A DNA stretch of 64,000 nucleotides, from the NCBI RefSeq assembly GCF_014201375.1, contig NZ_JACHDZ010000005.1:62001-126000 (forward strand), given 5' to 3'. This document shows positions 18,072-28,093 of the stretch, piece by piece. Both the position numbers and the translations under genes were made by a program. The notes under the pieces were generated by a model that had not been told where the DNA came from, did no database searches, and saw nothing but the letters and a program-made list of their open reading frames with translations. This stretch comes from Tunturiibacter empetritectus. GTDB lineage: Bacteria > Acidobacteriota > Terriglobia > Terriglobales > Acidobacteriaceae. Within the stretch, counting starts at the first letter, position 1, and every line of letters starts with the position of its first letter.

Positions 18072-20326
18072 CGCTTTGTCTCTCCGGCGTTGGTGTGCTC
18101 CCTTTCGGCAGCCGTCTGCGACTCCCAACTATCGGAGTCCACACTGGAGTAGGAGTAACCCGAGTAGCCGTAGTAGCCGTAGTACTCCGGCGAGTTCAGA
18201 TCAACTGCGTTCAGCACGATTCCGGTGATGGCGGCGCCCGAGCGCAGCAGCAGATCCCTGGCCCGGCGCACCACATGCTTGCTCGATTTGCCATGACGCA
18301 CGACCAGCACCACAGCGTCAGCCTGTCGCGCCAGAATCACGCCATCGGTCACCGACAGGATTGGCGGCGAATCGATCACGATGTAGTCGTATAGCTCTCC
18401 ACAGCGCTTGAGGATCGTCTCCATCGCCGCCGAACTCAGCATTTCGGTAGGGAATGGCGGAACCGGCCCGCTCGGCAGAATGTCCAGATTTGGAATCTCG
18501 GGCACGCTCTGTACCGTCTCCTCCAGCTTGGTTGCTCCGGTCAATACCGTCGTCAGACCGATCTTTCCGTTCAACCCGAACCGATGATGAATATTGGGCC
18601 GTCGAAGGTCTCCGTCGATCAGCAGAACCCGCGTGTCCCGTTGCGCCAGGATCGCAGCCAAATTGCTCGCGGCCGTCGTCTTTCCTTCCGACGGCGTTGC
18701 GCTGGTCAGCACTATGAACTTCGGCGGTTGGCCGGTACTGGAAAGCAGCAGCGACGTACGCAGGGAACGGAACGCCTCCGCAAACTGCGACTTCGGCTGT
18801 GTCAGGATTCCGACGTTGCGTTGCGCAGTGCTCAGGGTCGCGGCCTGATCGACCGACGATCTGCGTGCTCGCGGAATGATTGCCAGCGACGGCAACTCCG
18901 TAATGCTTTCAATCTCTGCAATGCTGCGCAACCCGGTATCCAGGCTCTCCATCAGGAAGGCCACCACGATACCCGCCAGAAGCGAAAAGATCAAAGCCGT
19001 TATGATCACCGTTGATTGAGGCCGCAACACAGGCTGCGCCGGAGGCAACGCCTGGTCCACAACATCGACATCCAGAGACTCAAGGCCCGATTGAACGCTG
19101 GCCGTTCGCAGCCGGGATTTCAGGCTGTCATAGAGGGTTCGGTTGGCCTCGTACTCCCGTTGGCGCAGGGTGTACTCCACCAGTTGATCCCGCAGCTTGT
19201 AGGCTTCTGTCTTCTGAGCCTCAAGTGCTGCGGTCGTCTGATCTTCATTCGCCTTTGCGACCACGAAATTCTGCTTCGCCTGCACAATCAGGCGGTTCTG
19301 CTCCTCATTGATCTCTTTGACGAACTCGTCGATCTGAGCCTTAAGCGCCTTGGATTGGGGATGATTCGGGCCGAGCGAAGACTCCAGCGTGGCATAGTTC
19401 GCTTTAGCCCCGGCCAGTTGCGCGCGCAGTTGCGTCAGCTCTCCAGGTGCCGTTCCAGGAGTCAGCTCGATGGTGCCTTCGATGGTGTTCGGGTCCATTC
19501 CGCTTACGACTCGGTAGCGTGCCTCAGCAATGATGCGAGCCAGCTTCGCCGCACCGGACGCTCTGGCGAGGTCATCGAGCGATTCGTTAATCTGATTGTG
19601 GTTCGGATCAAATCCAAGGATGCCAAGGCGACGCTGCATGTCCATCGTCTGTTCCTGCGACGACTCTACCTCCTGCCTCAGACCTTCGAGCGTACCGGAG
19701 AGCCAGACGGAGGCCCGCTGCGAGGATTCGTATCGGACCTGATAGCTTCGCTGAACGTAGTCCGAGATGATCTTGTTGACGATATCGGACGACAGCTTCG
19801 CGTTCAGGCTGCTGTAGCTGATGCGGATAATATCGGTCTTCGCAACGATCGTGACGTGCAGGTTGCTCTGCAGGCGATGGACCGTATCCTGCCTGGTCTC
19901 GCCATCCGACAGGTTCGCCCGCGGCTGCGGTGCCGTCGGTTTTTCGAGAAAATCCGCGTTGTTGGCCAGGTCCATCTCGCGGCAAACGTTCAACATCAGC
20001 GAATCGCTCTTGATAATCTCAATCTCGCTCAGCAGTTTTGTGCTGGCGTCGCCGCCGTAGGCCGCCACCGCGCTAACCCGGTATTCGTTCGACGAGCCCG
20101 AACGCACCTGAATACGTCCATAGGCCTCATACAGCTTCGGCTGCGACTCGGCCTTGTAGATTCCGTATGCCAAACCTAGCAGAACAGCAATAATCAGGAC
20201 CAGCTTGCGTTTCCGCAGCACAATCAGGGCTTCAGAGAGCGTAGTATCTGTAACCGTTGTACTGAACCCTGCCTGGTTCGTCTCCGGAACACCCACATGC
20301 GGCGGCTGCGTATTTTTAGAACCCAT
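18068..20326 (-). CDS. Wzc-like polysaccharide co-polymerase and tyrosine autokinase (BY-kinase)
   Basis: A 752-residue fusion of chain-length regulator and kinase. Wzz domain: first membrane helix LVLIIAVLLGLAYGIY about 50-67, long periplasmic coiled coil about 200-420, second helix ALIFSLLAGIVVAFLM near 450. Cytoplasmic kinase: Walker A SEGKTTAAS (about 545), Walker A' LLIDGDLRRPN and Walker B YIVIDSPPIL. The C-terminus holds a seven-tyrosine cluster (YYGYYGYSGYSY, about 715-726), the expected autophosphorylation site. It is first in the polysaccharide operon, and its likely antagonist is the CpsB-type phosphatase at 4.7-5.5 kb. Confidence 0.94.
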   Translation of the reverse strand: MGSKNTQPPHVGVPETNQAGFSTTVTDTTLSEALIVLRKRKLVLIIAVLLGLAYGIYKAESQPKLYEAYGRIQVRSGSSNEYRVSAVAAYGGDASTKLLSEIEIIKSDSLMLNVCREMDLANNADFLEKPTAPQPRANLSDGETRQDTVHRLQSNLHVTIVAKTDIIRISYSSLNAKLSSDIVNKIISDYVQRSYQVRYESSQRASVWLSGTLEGLRQEVESSQEQTMDMQRRLGILGFDPNHNQINESLDDLARASGAAKLARIIAEARYRVVSGMDPNTIEGTIELTPGTAPGELTQLRAQLAGAKANYATLESSLGPNHPQSKALKAQIDEFVKEINEEQNRLIVQAKQNFVVAKANEDQTTAALEAQKTEAYKLRDQLVEYTLRQREYEANRTLYDSLKSRLRTASVQSGLESLDVDVVDQALPPAQPVLRPQSTVIITALIFSLLAGIVVAFLMESLDTGLRSIAEIESITELPSLAIIPRARRSSVDQAATLSTAQRNVGILTQPKSQFAEAFRSLRTSLLLSSTGQPPKFIVLTSATPSEGKTTAASNLAAILAQRDTRVLLIDGDLRRPNIHHRFGLNGKIGLTTVLTGATKLEETVQSVPEIPNLDILPSGPVPPFPTEMLSSAAMETILKRCGELYDYIVIDSPPILSVTDGVILARQADAVVLVVRHGKSSKHVVRRARDLLLRSGAAITGIVLNAVDLNSPEYYGYYGYSGYSYSSVDSDSWESQTAAEREHTNAGETKR

Positions 20327-20570
20327 TCCCCCTAGTCTACCCGAGCAGCCCTGCCGGAAGCAGGATTAGATGAACAGCAGGCTCCTAATGGTCCAAAAGT
20401 GTTACCTCATCCTGCAACGCCCCTGTAACTAGGCAAACTCGGATATCCTCGACCAGGAGCCATAACACCATCAACCGATGGGCGATCCATCGAAATTGAG
20501 CCACTGAGACATCCTCGATCCTGCAAGTTTTAGGCCAGCAGGTCTTCCATCCCATGAAAGGTACTACGTC

Positions 20571-21506
20571 ATGTCTCGAAAGATTCTCGTCACAGGAGCC
20601 GCCGGCTTTCTTGGGTCTCATCTCTGTGACGCGTTGCTCTCTAACGATGACACCGTCGTCGGAGTCGACAACCTCAGCACCGGCAACCTGGCCAACCTCA
20701 GCCATCTCTCGCGCGAAAGCCGCTTCCGCCTCATCGAACTCGACATCTGCAAGCCCTTCGACCTCGGCAAAGCAGACTACATCTTCAACTTCGCCTCCCC
20801 CGCCAGTCCAATCGACTACTCCCGCCTCGGTGTCGAAACCTTGCTGGTCGGCTCTGCCGGCACTATCAACACCCTCGACCTCGCTCGCAAGTATGGCGCC
20901 GGCTATCTCCACGCCTCCACCTCCGAGTGCTACGGCGACCCCGAGGTTCATCCCCAGGTCGAGACCTATTGGGGCAACGTCAATCCAGTCGGTCCGCGCT
21001 CGGTCTACGACGAGGCCAAGCGCTTCTCCGAGGCCGCCGTTACCGCCTACCATCGCTACTATGGCGTCGACACGCACCTGGTCCGCATCTTCAACACTTA
21101 CGGACCGCGCCTTCAAGCCAGCGACGGCCGAGTCATCTCAAACCTAATGGTGCAGGCCCTGCGCGGCGAACCTCTCACCATCTACGGCGACGGCTCCCAG
21201 ACCCGCAGCTTCTGCTACGTCTCCGATCTCATCGAAGGGATTCTTCTGCTCTCACGCTCCGGGGAGCATCTTCCTGTCAACCTTGGCAATCCGGTCGAGT
21301 GGACCATTCTCGAATGCGCCCGCGAGATCCTCGCCGTTACAGGTTCCAGGGTCGAGATCCTCTTTCGTGACCTGCCGCAGGACGATCCCGCCCGCCGGCG
21401 CCCGGACATCACCCGTGCCAGGACGCTCCTCAACTGGGAGCCGAAGGTCACCCTCCGGCAGGGCCTCGAACGCTCTCTCGAATACTTCAAAGCCTGTGTC
21501 GCCTAG
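20571..21506 (+). CDS. NAD-dependent epimerase/decarboxylase, UDP-glucuronate decarboxylase-like
   Basis: A 311-residue extended SDR. NAD motif [10 protein letters not shown] (8-17); Tyr-x3-Lys as [12 protein letters not shown] (Tyr about 145, Lys about 149). NFASPASP and [16 protein letters not shown] are typical of UDP-xylose synthase and related UDP-sugar decarboxylases, which make UDP-xylose from UDP-glucuronate. It diverges from the kinase gene with a 245-bp promoter gap. The context suggests a nucleotide-sugar donor for the exopolysaccharide. The exact reaction is likely, not proven. Confidence 0.85.
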   Translation: MSRKILVTGAAGFLGSHLCDALLSNDDTVVGVDNLSTGNLANLSHLSRESRFRLIELDICKPFDLGKADYIFNFASPASPIDYSRLGVETLLVGSAGTINTLDLARKYGAGYLHASTSECYGDPEVHPQVETYWGNVNPVGPRSVYDEAKRFSEAAVTAYHRYYGVDTHLVRIFNTYGPRLQASDGRVISNLMVQALRGEPLTIYGDGSQTRSFCYVSDLIEGILLLSRSGEHLPVNLGNPVEWTILECAREILAVTGSRVEILFRDLPQDDPARRRPDITRARTLLNWEPKVTLRQGLERSLEYFKACVA

Positions 21507-21529
21507 CGATAGCCCAGACCAAAATGACC

Positions 21530-21717
21530 TATACGGGAGGTACGCCCTGCGCGGGAGGCGGTCACTTCGTGACGCGTATACCGGTGGTGGAACGAACGCC
21601 GTGGTCCTCCCGTTGATCGGAGAGAAAGATGGCTCGCGACCAACGGGAGCGCCAACCGAAGGGGTATACAAGTCACGAAGTGACCGCCGCCCGCGCAGGG
21701 CGCCCGTCCGGCAGGAC
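21530..21717. repeat. Palindromic element, copy 5 (left tip eroded)
   Basis: The right side is an intact B arm: GGGTATACAAGTCACGAAG, CCGCCCGCGCAGGGCGCCC, GTCCGGCAGGAC. The left A arm keeps GCCCTGCGCGGGAGGCGG, GTCACTTCGTGAC and GCGTATACCGG but has lost the outer GTCCTGCCGGAC. The core is GGTCCTCCCGTTGATCGG and GCGACCAACGGGAG. It ends 11 nt from the stop of the Wzi-like gene, in a convergent gap. Confidence 0.88.
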
Positions 21718-21728
21718 ACAGCTTCGAC

Positions 21729-23714
21729 TTAGTGAAAGGACGGGCCATTCCGTAACTTCGGATACCAGGTCAGCTGTACCGCAGTCGAAGTATCCTGCTG
21801 CAGTCCCGGCTTATAGACCGGCGCCTTCCAGCCCTCATACTGCACCCATGCGTTCAGCTCCACGTTTTTGTCTTTTCCCAGTCGTTTCACAACGCTCGCC
21901 TTGAACTGGTTTTGCGTCGTCCCGCCGGGGATAAAGTTCGCGGGCGTCTTCTTGTTCAGATACTCCAGCTGAATCCACTCATTGCCCGAGAAGTGATAGG
22001 TCAGCCATGCCTGGCCGCCCTTGGCCTCGCGCCCTATCCAGTCCCCCATGATGAATCCGTTATTCGTATAGCCCTGCTTCTGGATGGTCTCCCAATAGGC
22101 AAGCTGTCCTGAGTGGGCCACCGAGACGCCCGGGTCGGTCGATACCGCCTCCACTCTGAAATCGAGGCCCTTGACTCCCGGAATCTGCGAGAGATACAGC
22201 CCCGTCCTATACGACGCGCGGCGAGGCGCGCTGATCGGTGTCACATCGTCATGCGAGATCGAGTCCACGACGAAGGTGACATATTTGCGGAGCAAAGGAA
22301 GGCGGTATGAGGCTTCAAAGTCGCTGAACCTTGCCCCCGGATCGTTTCGTCCTGCCTTCTCTGCCGCAGTCGTATCGTTCGGGTCGAAGAAGCCGCGCAG
22401 AAACGTGTGCAGCGTCACCGGCGAATGCCCCTTTCCTCCAAAGATGATCGTTCGCTCAAATCCGAACTCAAAGTTTTCCGTAGGCCGGAAAGCAAACTTC
22501 TCCGCATGGACCCAGGGGTCTCGCGGAACGTTATGTCCCTTCAGATCGCCGTAGAAAAAGTCATAACGAAGCGGGCCCAACAGCTTTGACACGAACGGGA
22601 TATACAGCGGTTCAACCCGGTTGATGCGAAACGAATAGATATTCTCTGCGTTGTTAGACCATGCCAGCGAGCCGCCTGCGCCCGGTCCCAGCCATGCATC
22701 GCTCTTGCCGCCGGAGACCTCGTGGCCCAGCACGTGCACCGAAGCGTAGGCCTCAACCAGCCGAAACGGATTCTGGTCCGAGATCGGCCCCAGCGGAATC
22801 GTGGTCTGAGGTCCCGGATACGGAATGATTAGGTCGACCGTAGACAAAAGCTGCGCCAGATCGAGAGAGTACCCATCAGCCGAGGGGGCGTGCTGATACT
22901 CGCCGCGGATATACAGCGAAAACGGTCCCCACTCTCCCAGTCCCGAAGCCCCCACAATGCTGTTGAAGCCGCTCTGGTAGGGACGCCCATAGTCGTTACT
23001 GATCGTTTGGCCAAGGTGGTAGCTGTCCCGCAGAATCGGCCCGCTGATCCCCAGCAGGCGCGTATAAGAGGAGGCCAGCCCATACACAACGCCACGCGCA
23101 ATCAGCCCGCCGTCAGGATCCTCCTCACTGATCTCGTTCTCCAGCTTTGCGAGGATCGACTGTGCCTCTTCGTTGCCGCTGTTGACGATGTCGCCCCGGG
23201 AGTCCTCCAGCATATGCAGGATGCTGCGGCGCGTATAAGGCCGCATGCCGAGAAACATCGTGTTGAGGAAGCCCATCGAGTAAAGCCGCGTCATCGCCGG
23301 ATACACCCAGCTATCGTCCGGAATGTAGGTCGATCCCAGCCGGTCCGGAGGTGGCTTCAGATCGTCAGGAGCATAGCCGGGATAACCGATAAACGGTCTC
23401 TCCTTGCTCGTCTGCTCCGGCGGAACGACTGGCTGAGCCGTCTGCGTAGGAGGAGGCAGCGAGGGGTTTGCCACAGGAGGAGTTGCAGAGGGTGCCGGCT
23501 GCGAAGGAACCGGCGCAGGCGCTGGCGACTGTTGCGGCGCCGCATAAGGCGCAATGCCATTCGTGGTTCCCTCTGGCGCTGGAATTGGAGTTGGAGCCGG
23601 GGCAGAGTCCGAGGCTGGTGGGGGAGCCGGAGGGGGCGTTGGCGTCTGCGCGATCGCTGTCGATGCGGCACATAAACTCAGTGCTGCAAAACAAAGAGAA
23701 ACTTTGGTCCGCAC
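21729..23714 (-). CDS. Capsule assembly Wzi-family outer-membrane protein
   Basis: A 661-residue protein. Signal peptide MRTKVSLCFAALSLCAASTAIAQ, then about 80 residues of Pro/Ala/Thr-rich linker. From about 110 a conserved region (STYIPDDSWVYPAMTRLYSMGF, RPYTRRSILHMLED) precedes a long beta-rich section with amphipathic strands, ending in LTWYPKLRNGPSFH, a terminal aromatic typical of outer-membrane barrels. Wzi-type proteins anchor or assemble capsule at the cell surface. It converges on the epimerase gene and lies outside the main operon. Confidence 0.83.
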   Translation of the reverse strand: MRTKVSLCFAALSLCAASTAIAQTPTPPPAPPPASDSAPAPTPIPAPEGTTNGIAPYAAPQQSPAPAPVPSQPAPSATPPVANPSLPPPTQTAQPVVPPEQTSKERPFIGYPGYAPDDLKPPPDRLGSTYIPDDSWVYPAMTRLYSMGFLNTMFLGMRPYTRRSILHMLEDSRGDIVNSGNEEAQSILAKLENEISEEDPDGGLIARGVVYGLASSYTRLLGISGPILRDSYHLGQTISNDYGRPYQSGFNSIVGASGLGEWGPFSLYIRGEYQHAPSADGYSLDLAQLLSTVDLIIPYPGPQTTIPLGPISDQNPFRLVEAYASVHVLGHEVSGGKSDAWLGPGAGGSLAWSNNAENIYSFRINRVEPLYIPFVSKLLGPLRYDFFYGDLKGHNVPRDPWVHAEKFAFRPTENFEFGFERTIIFGGKGHSPVTLHTFLRGFFDPNDTTAAEKAGRNDPGARFSDFEASYRLPLLRKYVTFVVDSISHDDVTPISAPRRASYRTGLYLSQIPGVKGLDFRVEAVSTDPGVSVAHSGQLAYWETIQKQGYTNNGFIMGDWIGREAKGGQAWLTYHFSGNEWIQLEYLNKKTPANFIPGGTTQNQFKASVVKRLGKDKNVELNAWVQYEGWKAPVYKPGLQQDTSTAVQLTWYPKLRNGPSFH

Positions 23715-23884
23715 TTACACCTCAATCTGGAGCTTTGAAACGCCAATACCAGTGTAACTGCCGACAGGGTCCAGTCCGAAGTTACCAACTGATGACGGGA
23801 AGTCCCTGTTCAGTAGATGAAATACAGTTCAGCAGAGGAAATACAGTGGCAACAAATATATCTGGATATCTGGCTCACCCTTGT

Positions 23885-24295
23885 TTACTTGGAATTTGCG
23901 ATAACCCAGCCGTAGATCGTCTCGAGATCCGCTGTTCGCTGGCGTGTTAGTTCTTCAAGGCAAGCTGAATAGGCCGGAGCAGACGCAGTTCCACCGTTGT
24001 AGAGATTGCTCTCTGCCGTGCAGGTCGCGTCTCGAAACTGTATCCAAAGACGTTGCGCCACTTTTAGCCGTTGCAGGTCATCCGCTTGCAGCACCTTCGA
24101 TATCTGGCTGAACCTCTGATTCAGTCCACCATCAGCGGCTTTGTACGCTTTATCGAAGCAGTTTTCCATGGCCACGGTCACCACTTCGTTCCGGCAGGGC
24201 GCGCTTGCGGAGTTCATGTGCTGGGCTTTGGCGACGGTGCCGAAACAAATGAAGGTTGCGAGCAAGATCAGCCAGGAACGGACAAGAGGGATCAT
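23885..24295 (-). CDS. LprI-like (DUF1311) exported protein
   Basis: A 136-residue protein with signal peptide (WLILLATFICFGTVAKAQ) and the short four-cysteine helical domain of the LprI/DUF1311 group: CRNEVVTVAMENCFDKAYKA, LNQRFSQI, LKVAQRLWIQFRDATC, and SACLEELTRQRTADLE. Members include lysozyme-inhibitor LprI, but most have no known role. The ATG at 24295 is preferred; a TTG lies 15 nt upstream. It is a stand-alone gene in a low-density stretch. Confidence 0.75.
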   Translation of the reverse strand: MIPLVRSWLILLATFICFGTVAKAQHMNSASAPCRNEVVTVAMENCFDKAYKAADGGLNQRFSQISKVLQADDLQRLKVAQRLWIQFRDATCTAESNLYNGGTASAPAYSACLEELTRQRTADLETIYGWVIANSK

Positions 24296-24400
24296 GGCCC
24301 ACGATAACAAACCTCAGGGTGCCTTTCCGGTTGCGGGCATGAAAATGACGTGGTGAGTGATGTATCTTGCTGCGAATACAGTTCAGTGAGGACACGCCGT

Positions 24401-25270
24401 TCAGCGCATGAAATACGCTTTGCGAAGCCGCTCTCCGGCCCGCTTCAGCCACGCCCTTGTGCAGACCTTGCGCCCCAGCAGAAATCCCTGCATCTGCACC
24501 AGCGGATCCTGCGCGGCGTCTCCTCCCGCGCCCTCCACCCGATATCCTTTGCATTCAATCAGAACCGGCCCCCCGCCCCCCCGGATCCTCCCCAGCGACT
24601 CCTGGGTCACGCGATACAAGGCCACCGCATCGTTCACGTCCACCGGCATTCCCGGCATCCCCCACCTGCGAACCTTCGCGCTCAGTTGGCTCACACCAAC
24701 TTTATCTTTGCCTTTGGATGGTAAGACCACAAAGATCATCGGCAGATCCAACTTCGCAGCGGACTCGATGATCTCCCGCCACTGCCTCTTGTCCAACTCC
24801 GAGTGGCCGGCATAGGCGACCACCACGCTGCCCCGCTTCAGCGTCTTGAACGAGAGTGCGGAGCCCATCGCCATTCGCAGCCGGTCGCTCACATCGTCCA
24901 CCCAAGGCAAAACCCGCGCCAGGGCACCCTCCCTGGCCAGCTTCGCTCCGTCGATCTTGCCTTCGTGAAACTTCGCAACACGCCCCAACAGAGAATCGAT
25001 CTGCGCCTTCGACTGCGGGCCCGTGATCAGATCCATCACCACGCCAGGCTGCGAGTCGCTCACCAGATCGCCCGGCAGCAGCTCCAGCGCCGTGCTCACC
25101 CGGCAGGCCTCCTCTCCAAGCGTAGAACCCAGCCGCCTCCGCGCCTTCACGCTTTTCTGCAACCCGGCAACGTGCTCGTCCAAAGCTCTCGCGTCGGCCA
25201 TCACGCTATACATCTGCAGCAACTTCTTGTTCGGCACCAGTGGATTCTCGTACAGCCCCGCGTCGCTCAA
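24401..25270 (-). CDS. E1-alpha-like protein with degenerate thiamine-diphosphate site
   Basis: A 289-residue protein related to the E1 alpha subunit of 2-oxoacid dehydrogenases. The N-terminal LLQMYSVMADARALDEHV resembles E1-alpha helix 1 and LGSTLGEEACRVSTALEL the G-E-E-A motif; RLRMAMGSALSFKTL and EIIESAAKLDLPMIFVVLPS match the ThDP half. The ThDP/Mg signature GDG-x(22-28)-NN is not present: YAG replaces GDG and LPSKGK replaces the NN. It is therefore unlikely to be an active E1. It starts at TTG with GGAGGG just upstream and follows aceE on the same strand behind a terminator. Confidence 0.7.
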   Translation of the reverse strand: MSDAGLYENPLVPNKKLLQMYSVMADARALDEHVAGLQKSVKARRRLGSTLGEEACRVSTALELLPGDLVSDSQPGVVMDLITGPQSKAQIDSLLGRVAKFHEGKIDGAKLAREGALARVLPWVDDVSDRLRMAMGSALSFKTLKRGSVVVAYAGHSELDKRQWREIIESAAKLDLPMIFVVLPSKGKDKVGVSQLSAKVRRWGMPGMPVDVNDAVALYRVTQESLGRIRGGGGPVLIECKGYRVEGAGGDAAQDPLVQMQGFLLGRKVCTRAWLKRAGERLRKAYFMR

Positions 25271-25297
25271 CCAACCCTCCGTAACACTTCAAGTTAC

Positions 25298-25328
25298 AAA
25301 AACGAGAGGGTTCCCGCGAGGAACCCTC
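25298..25328 (-). terminator. aceE rho-independent terminator
   Basis: A perfect 9-bp stem, GAGGGTTCC with GGAACCCTC and a 5-nt loop, followed on the minus strand by TCGTTTTTGTAAC. It lies 28 nt after the aceE stop and before the start of the E1-alpha-like gene. Confidence 0.88.
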
Positions 25329-25355
25329 ATCGCCATCAAAGCCCTTCAAAAGCTG

Positions 25356-28031
25356 CTAGGCGCGCGCCGGATCGACCGCTTCGACATCCAGACCAAGCTC
25401 GGCCAACGCCTTCTGCGCCGCCTTCGGTTTGAACTTCCCATCACGAGCCAGCTTGGACAGCGTAGCGCCAACGATCGCCTCGGCACTGACCTCAAAGTGC
25501 CTCCGCAGATGCTCGCGGTTGTCGCTCCGTCCGAAGCCATCCGTGCCCAGAGTCACCAGACGCGAAGGCAGCCACGGCGACAGCAGATCCGGCACCGACT
25601 TCATATAGTCGCTGGTCGCAATGATCGGTCCAGCCGAGCTGCCAAGCGCCTGCAGGACGTAAGGCACTTTCTCCTTCTCCGCCGGATGCAGCCTGTTCCA
25701 TCGCTCTACCGCCAACGCATCGCGCCGCAGCTCGGTGTAGCTGGTCACACTCCACACATCGGCCTGCACGCTGTACTTCGAAGCCAGAATCTCCTGCGCC
25801 CGCAGCACCTCGTTCAGAATCGGTCCGCTGCCAAACAACTGTGCTGTCGCTTCGCCAGCCGCCGGCTTCAGCTTGTACATCCCGCGCAGAATCCCCTCCG
25901 CCGAACCCTCCGGCATCGCAGGCATCGCATAGTCCTCGTTGTACATCGTGATGTAGTAGAAGCAGTCTTCGCCCTTCTCATACATCCGGCGAATGCCATC
26001 CTGAATCACGACTGCCAGCTCATACACAAACGCCGGATCATAGGTCACACAAGTAGGAACAGTACTCGCCAGCACGATGCTATGCCCATCCTGATGCTGC
26101 AAACCTTCGCCAAGCATCGTCGTTCGCCCAGCCGTGCCACCCATCAAGAAGCCCTTGCCGCGCGAGTCCGCAAAGGCCCACACCATGTCCCCGATGCGCT
26201 GAAAGCCAAACATCGAGTAGTACATATAGAAGGGAATCGCCGGCACTTTGTAGTTCACATAAGCCGTGCCTGCCGCGGTAAACGAGGCCATCGACCCCGC
26301 CTCCGTAATCCCTTCCTCGAGAATCTGCCCGTCTTTATCCTCGCGGTAGTAGAGCAGCATATCCGCATCGTGCGGCTCGTACTTCTGCCCCTCGGGAGCG
26401 TAGATTCCAACCTGCCGGATCGCCGACTCGAGCCCGAACGTCCTGCCCTCATCCGGCACAATCGGCACAATCAACTTCCCAATCGCCGGGTCCTTCATCA
26501 GGTGCCGCAGTATGCTCACGAACCCCATCGTCGTCGACACCGCACGCTTATTTGACCCCGCCGTCCACTCGCCGAAGTACTCCAGACCCGGAGCCTTGAA
26601 CTCAGTCTTCGGCACCTCACGCGTCGGCAGATACCCACCCAGTTCCCTGCGCCGCTCCTGCATGTAAACGATTTCGGGAGAGTCCTGCGCCGGCCGGTAC
26701 GGCGTGCCCGATTTCGCCGCCTCCTCGGGAATTGGAATCTCGAAGCGCTTCACAAACGCCGCCAGCCCATCATCGGCCAGCTTCTTCTCCGAGTGGGTCG
26801 CATTGCGCGACTGTGCCGAACCCAGCCCATGACCCTTCACGGTCTTCGCCAGAATCACGGTCGGACCACCCTTATGCTCCACCGCCCGCTTATACGCGTT
26901 GTAGATCTTCGTCCGGTCATGCCCGCCACGATGCAGCAACCCAAGCTGCTCATCGGTCATATCCTTCACCAGCTCCAGCAGCTCCGGATACTTCCCGAAG
27001 AAGTTCTCCCGCAGGTACGCCCCGCCCTTCGCCTTGAACGTCTGGTACTCGCCATCCACGCACTCTTCCATCCGGCGCAGCAGCAGTCCCGTATGGTCGC
27101 GCTCAAACAGCGCATCCCAATCCGAGCCCCAAACCACCTTGATCACATTCCATCCAGCGCCGCGGAAGACGCCCTCCAACTCATCGATGATCCGCTTGTT
27201 CCCGCGCACCGGGCCGTCAAGCCTTTGTAAATTGCAGTTGACGACAAAGATCAAATTATCCAGCTTCTCCCGCGCCGCCACCGAGATAGCGCCCAGGCTA
27301 TCGACCTCGTCCGTCTCGCCGTCGCCCACAAACGCCCACACCTTGCGGTCAGTTACCTCAATCAGCTTGCGATTCTCCAGATACCGCATAAACCGCGCCT
27401 GATAGATCGCATTCAGCGGCCCAATCCCCATCGACACCGTAGGGAAGTTCCAGAAGTTCGGCATCAGCCACGGATGCGGATACGAGCTCAGCCCCGGTGT
27501 CTCTCTCAGCTCATGCCGAAAGTTCTTCAGCCGATCGTCATCCAACCTCCCCTCGAGATAAGCCCGCGCATACACCCCCGGCGAAGCGTGCCCCTGGAAG
27601 TAGATAAAGTCTCCCGGCTGCTCCTGCCCACCGGCCGTGTACTTCGCATGGAAGAAGTGATTGAAGCCAACCTCAAGCAGCGTAGCCAGCGAAGAGTAGG
27701 TCGAGATGTGCCCACCGATTCCTGCGTCTTTCTTGTTCTGGCCATGCACCATCGCCATTGCGTTCCAGCGAATCAGGCTCTCCACCCGCCGCTCCAACGC
27801 TCTGTCGCCCGGATACGCAATCTCGTCATGCTTCGGAATCGTGTTGCGATAGGGAGTCGTCAGCTCGCTCGGCGTTGGTACTCCTGCTTCGTGGGCGCGC
27901 TTTCGCAGAGCCTCCAACAGCTCCGAGCCCTGCTCCCAGTCTGCGGCGACGACGTCGTCGAACGCCTCAATCCACTCGGAGACTTCGGCGGTAAAGTCCT
28001 GCTTGGCGGCTTCTTCTAGTTTCGTTGTCAT
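25356..28031 (-). CDS. aceE: Pyruvate dehydrogenase E1, homodimeric type
   Basis: The 891-residue AceE-type E1 converts pyruvate and lipoyl-E2 to CO2 and acetyl-lipoyl-E2 using thiamine diphosphate. The cofactor motif is complete: GDGETDEVDS near 235 and VVNCN near 265. N-terminal HISTYSSLATLLEVGFNHFF and FIYFQGHASPGVYARAYLEG match AceE. E2 and E3 genes are not in the window. It is monocistronic by layout, with a terminator behind and a 249-nt gap to argJ upstream that holds palindromic copy 6. Confidence 0.97.
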   Translation of the reverse strand: MTTKLEEAAKQDFTAEVSEWIEAFDDVVAADWEQGSELLEALRKRAHEAGVPTPSELTTPYRNTIPKHDEIAYPGDRALERRVESLIRWNAMAMVHGQNKKDAGIGGHISTYSSLATLLEVGFNHFFHAKYTAGGQEQPGDFIYFQGHASPGVYARAYLEGRLDDDRLKNFRHELRETPGLSSYPHPWLMPNFWNFPTVSMGIGPLNAIYQARFMRYLENRKLIEVTDRKVWAFVGDGETDEVDSLGAISVAAREKLDNLIFVVNCNLQRLDGPVRGNKRIIDELEGVFRGAGWNVIKVVWGSDWDALFERDHTGLLLRRMEECVDGEYQTFKAKGGAYLRENFFGKYPELLELVKDMTDEQLGLLHRGGHDRTKIYNAYKRAVEHKGGPTVILAKTVKGHGLGSAQSRNATHSEKKLADDGLAAFVKRFEIPIPEEAAKSGTPYRPAQDSPEIVYMQERRRELGGYLPTREVPKTEFKAPGLEYFGEWTAGSNKRAVSTTMGFVSILRHLMKDPAIGKLIVPIVPDEGRTFGLESAIRQVGIYAPEGQKYEPHDADMLLYYREDKDGQILEEGITEAGSMASFTAAGTAYVNYKVPAIPFYMYYSMFGFQRIGDMVWAFADSRGKGFLMGGTAGRTTMLGEGLQHQDGHSIVLASTVPTCVTYDPAFVYELAVVIQDGIRRMYEKGEDCFYYITMYNEDYAMPAMPEGSAEGILRGMYKLKPAAGEATAQLFGSGPILNEVLRAQEILASKYSVQADVWSVTSYTELRRDALAVERWNRLHPAEKEKVPYVLQALGSSAGPIIATSDYMKSVPDLLSPWLPSRLVTLGTDGFGRSDNREHLRRHFEVSAEAIVGATLSKLARDGKFKPKAAQKALAELGLDVEAVDPARA

Positions 28032-28093
28032 AGGTCTTCTTATGCTCCCACGCTTATAACGATATAAGGCTTAGGCTAAAACGTAAAACCTGG

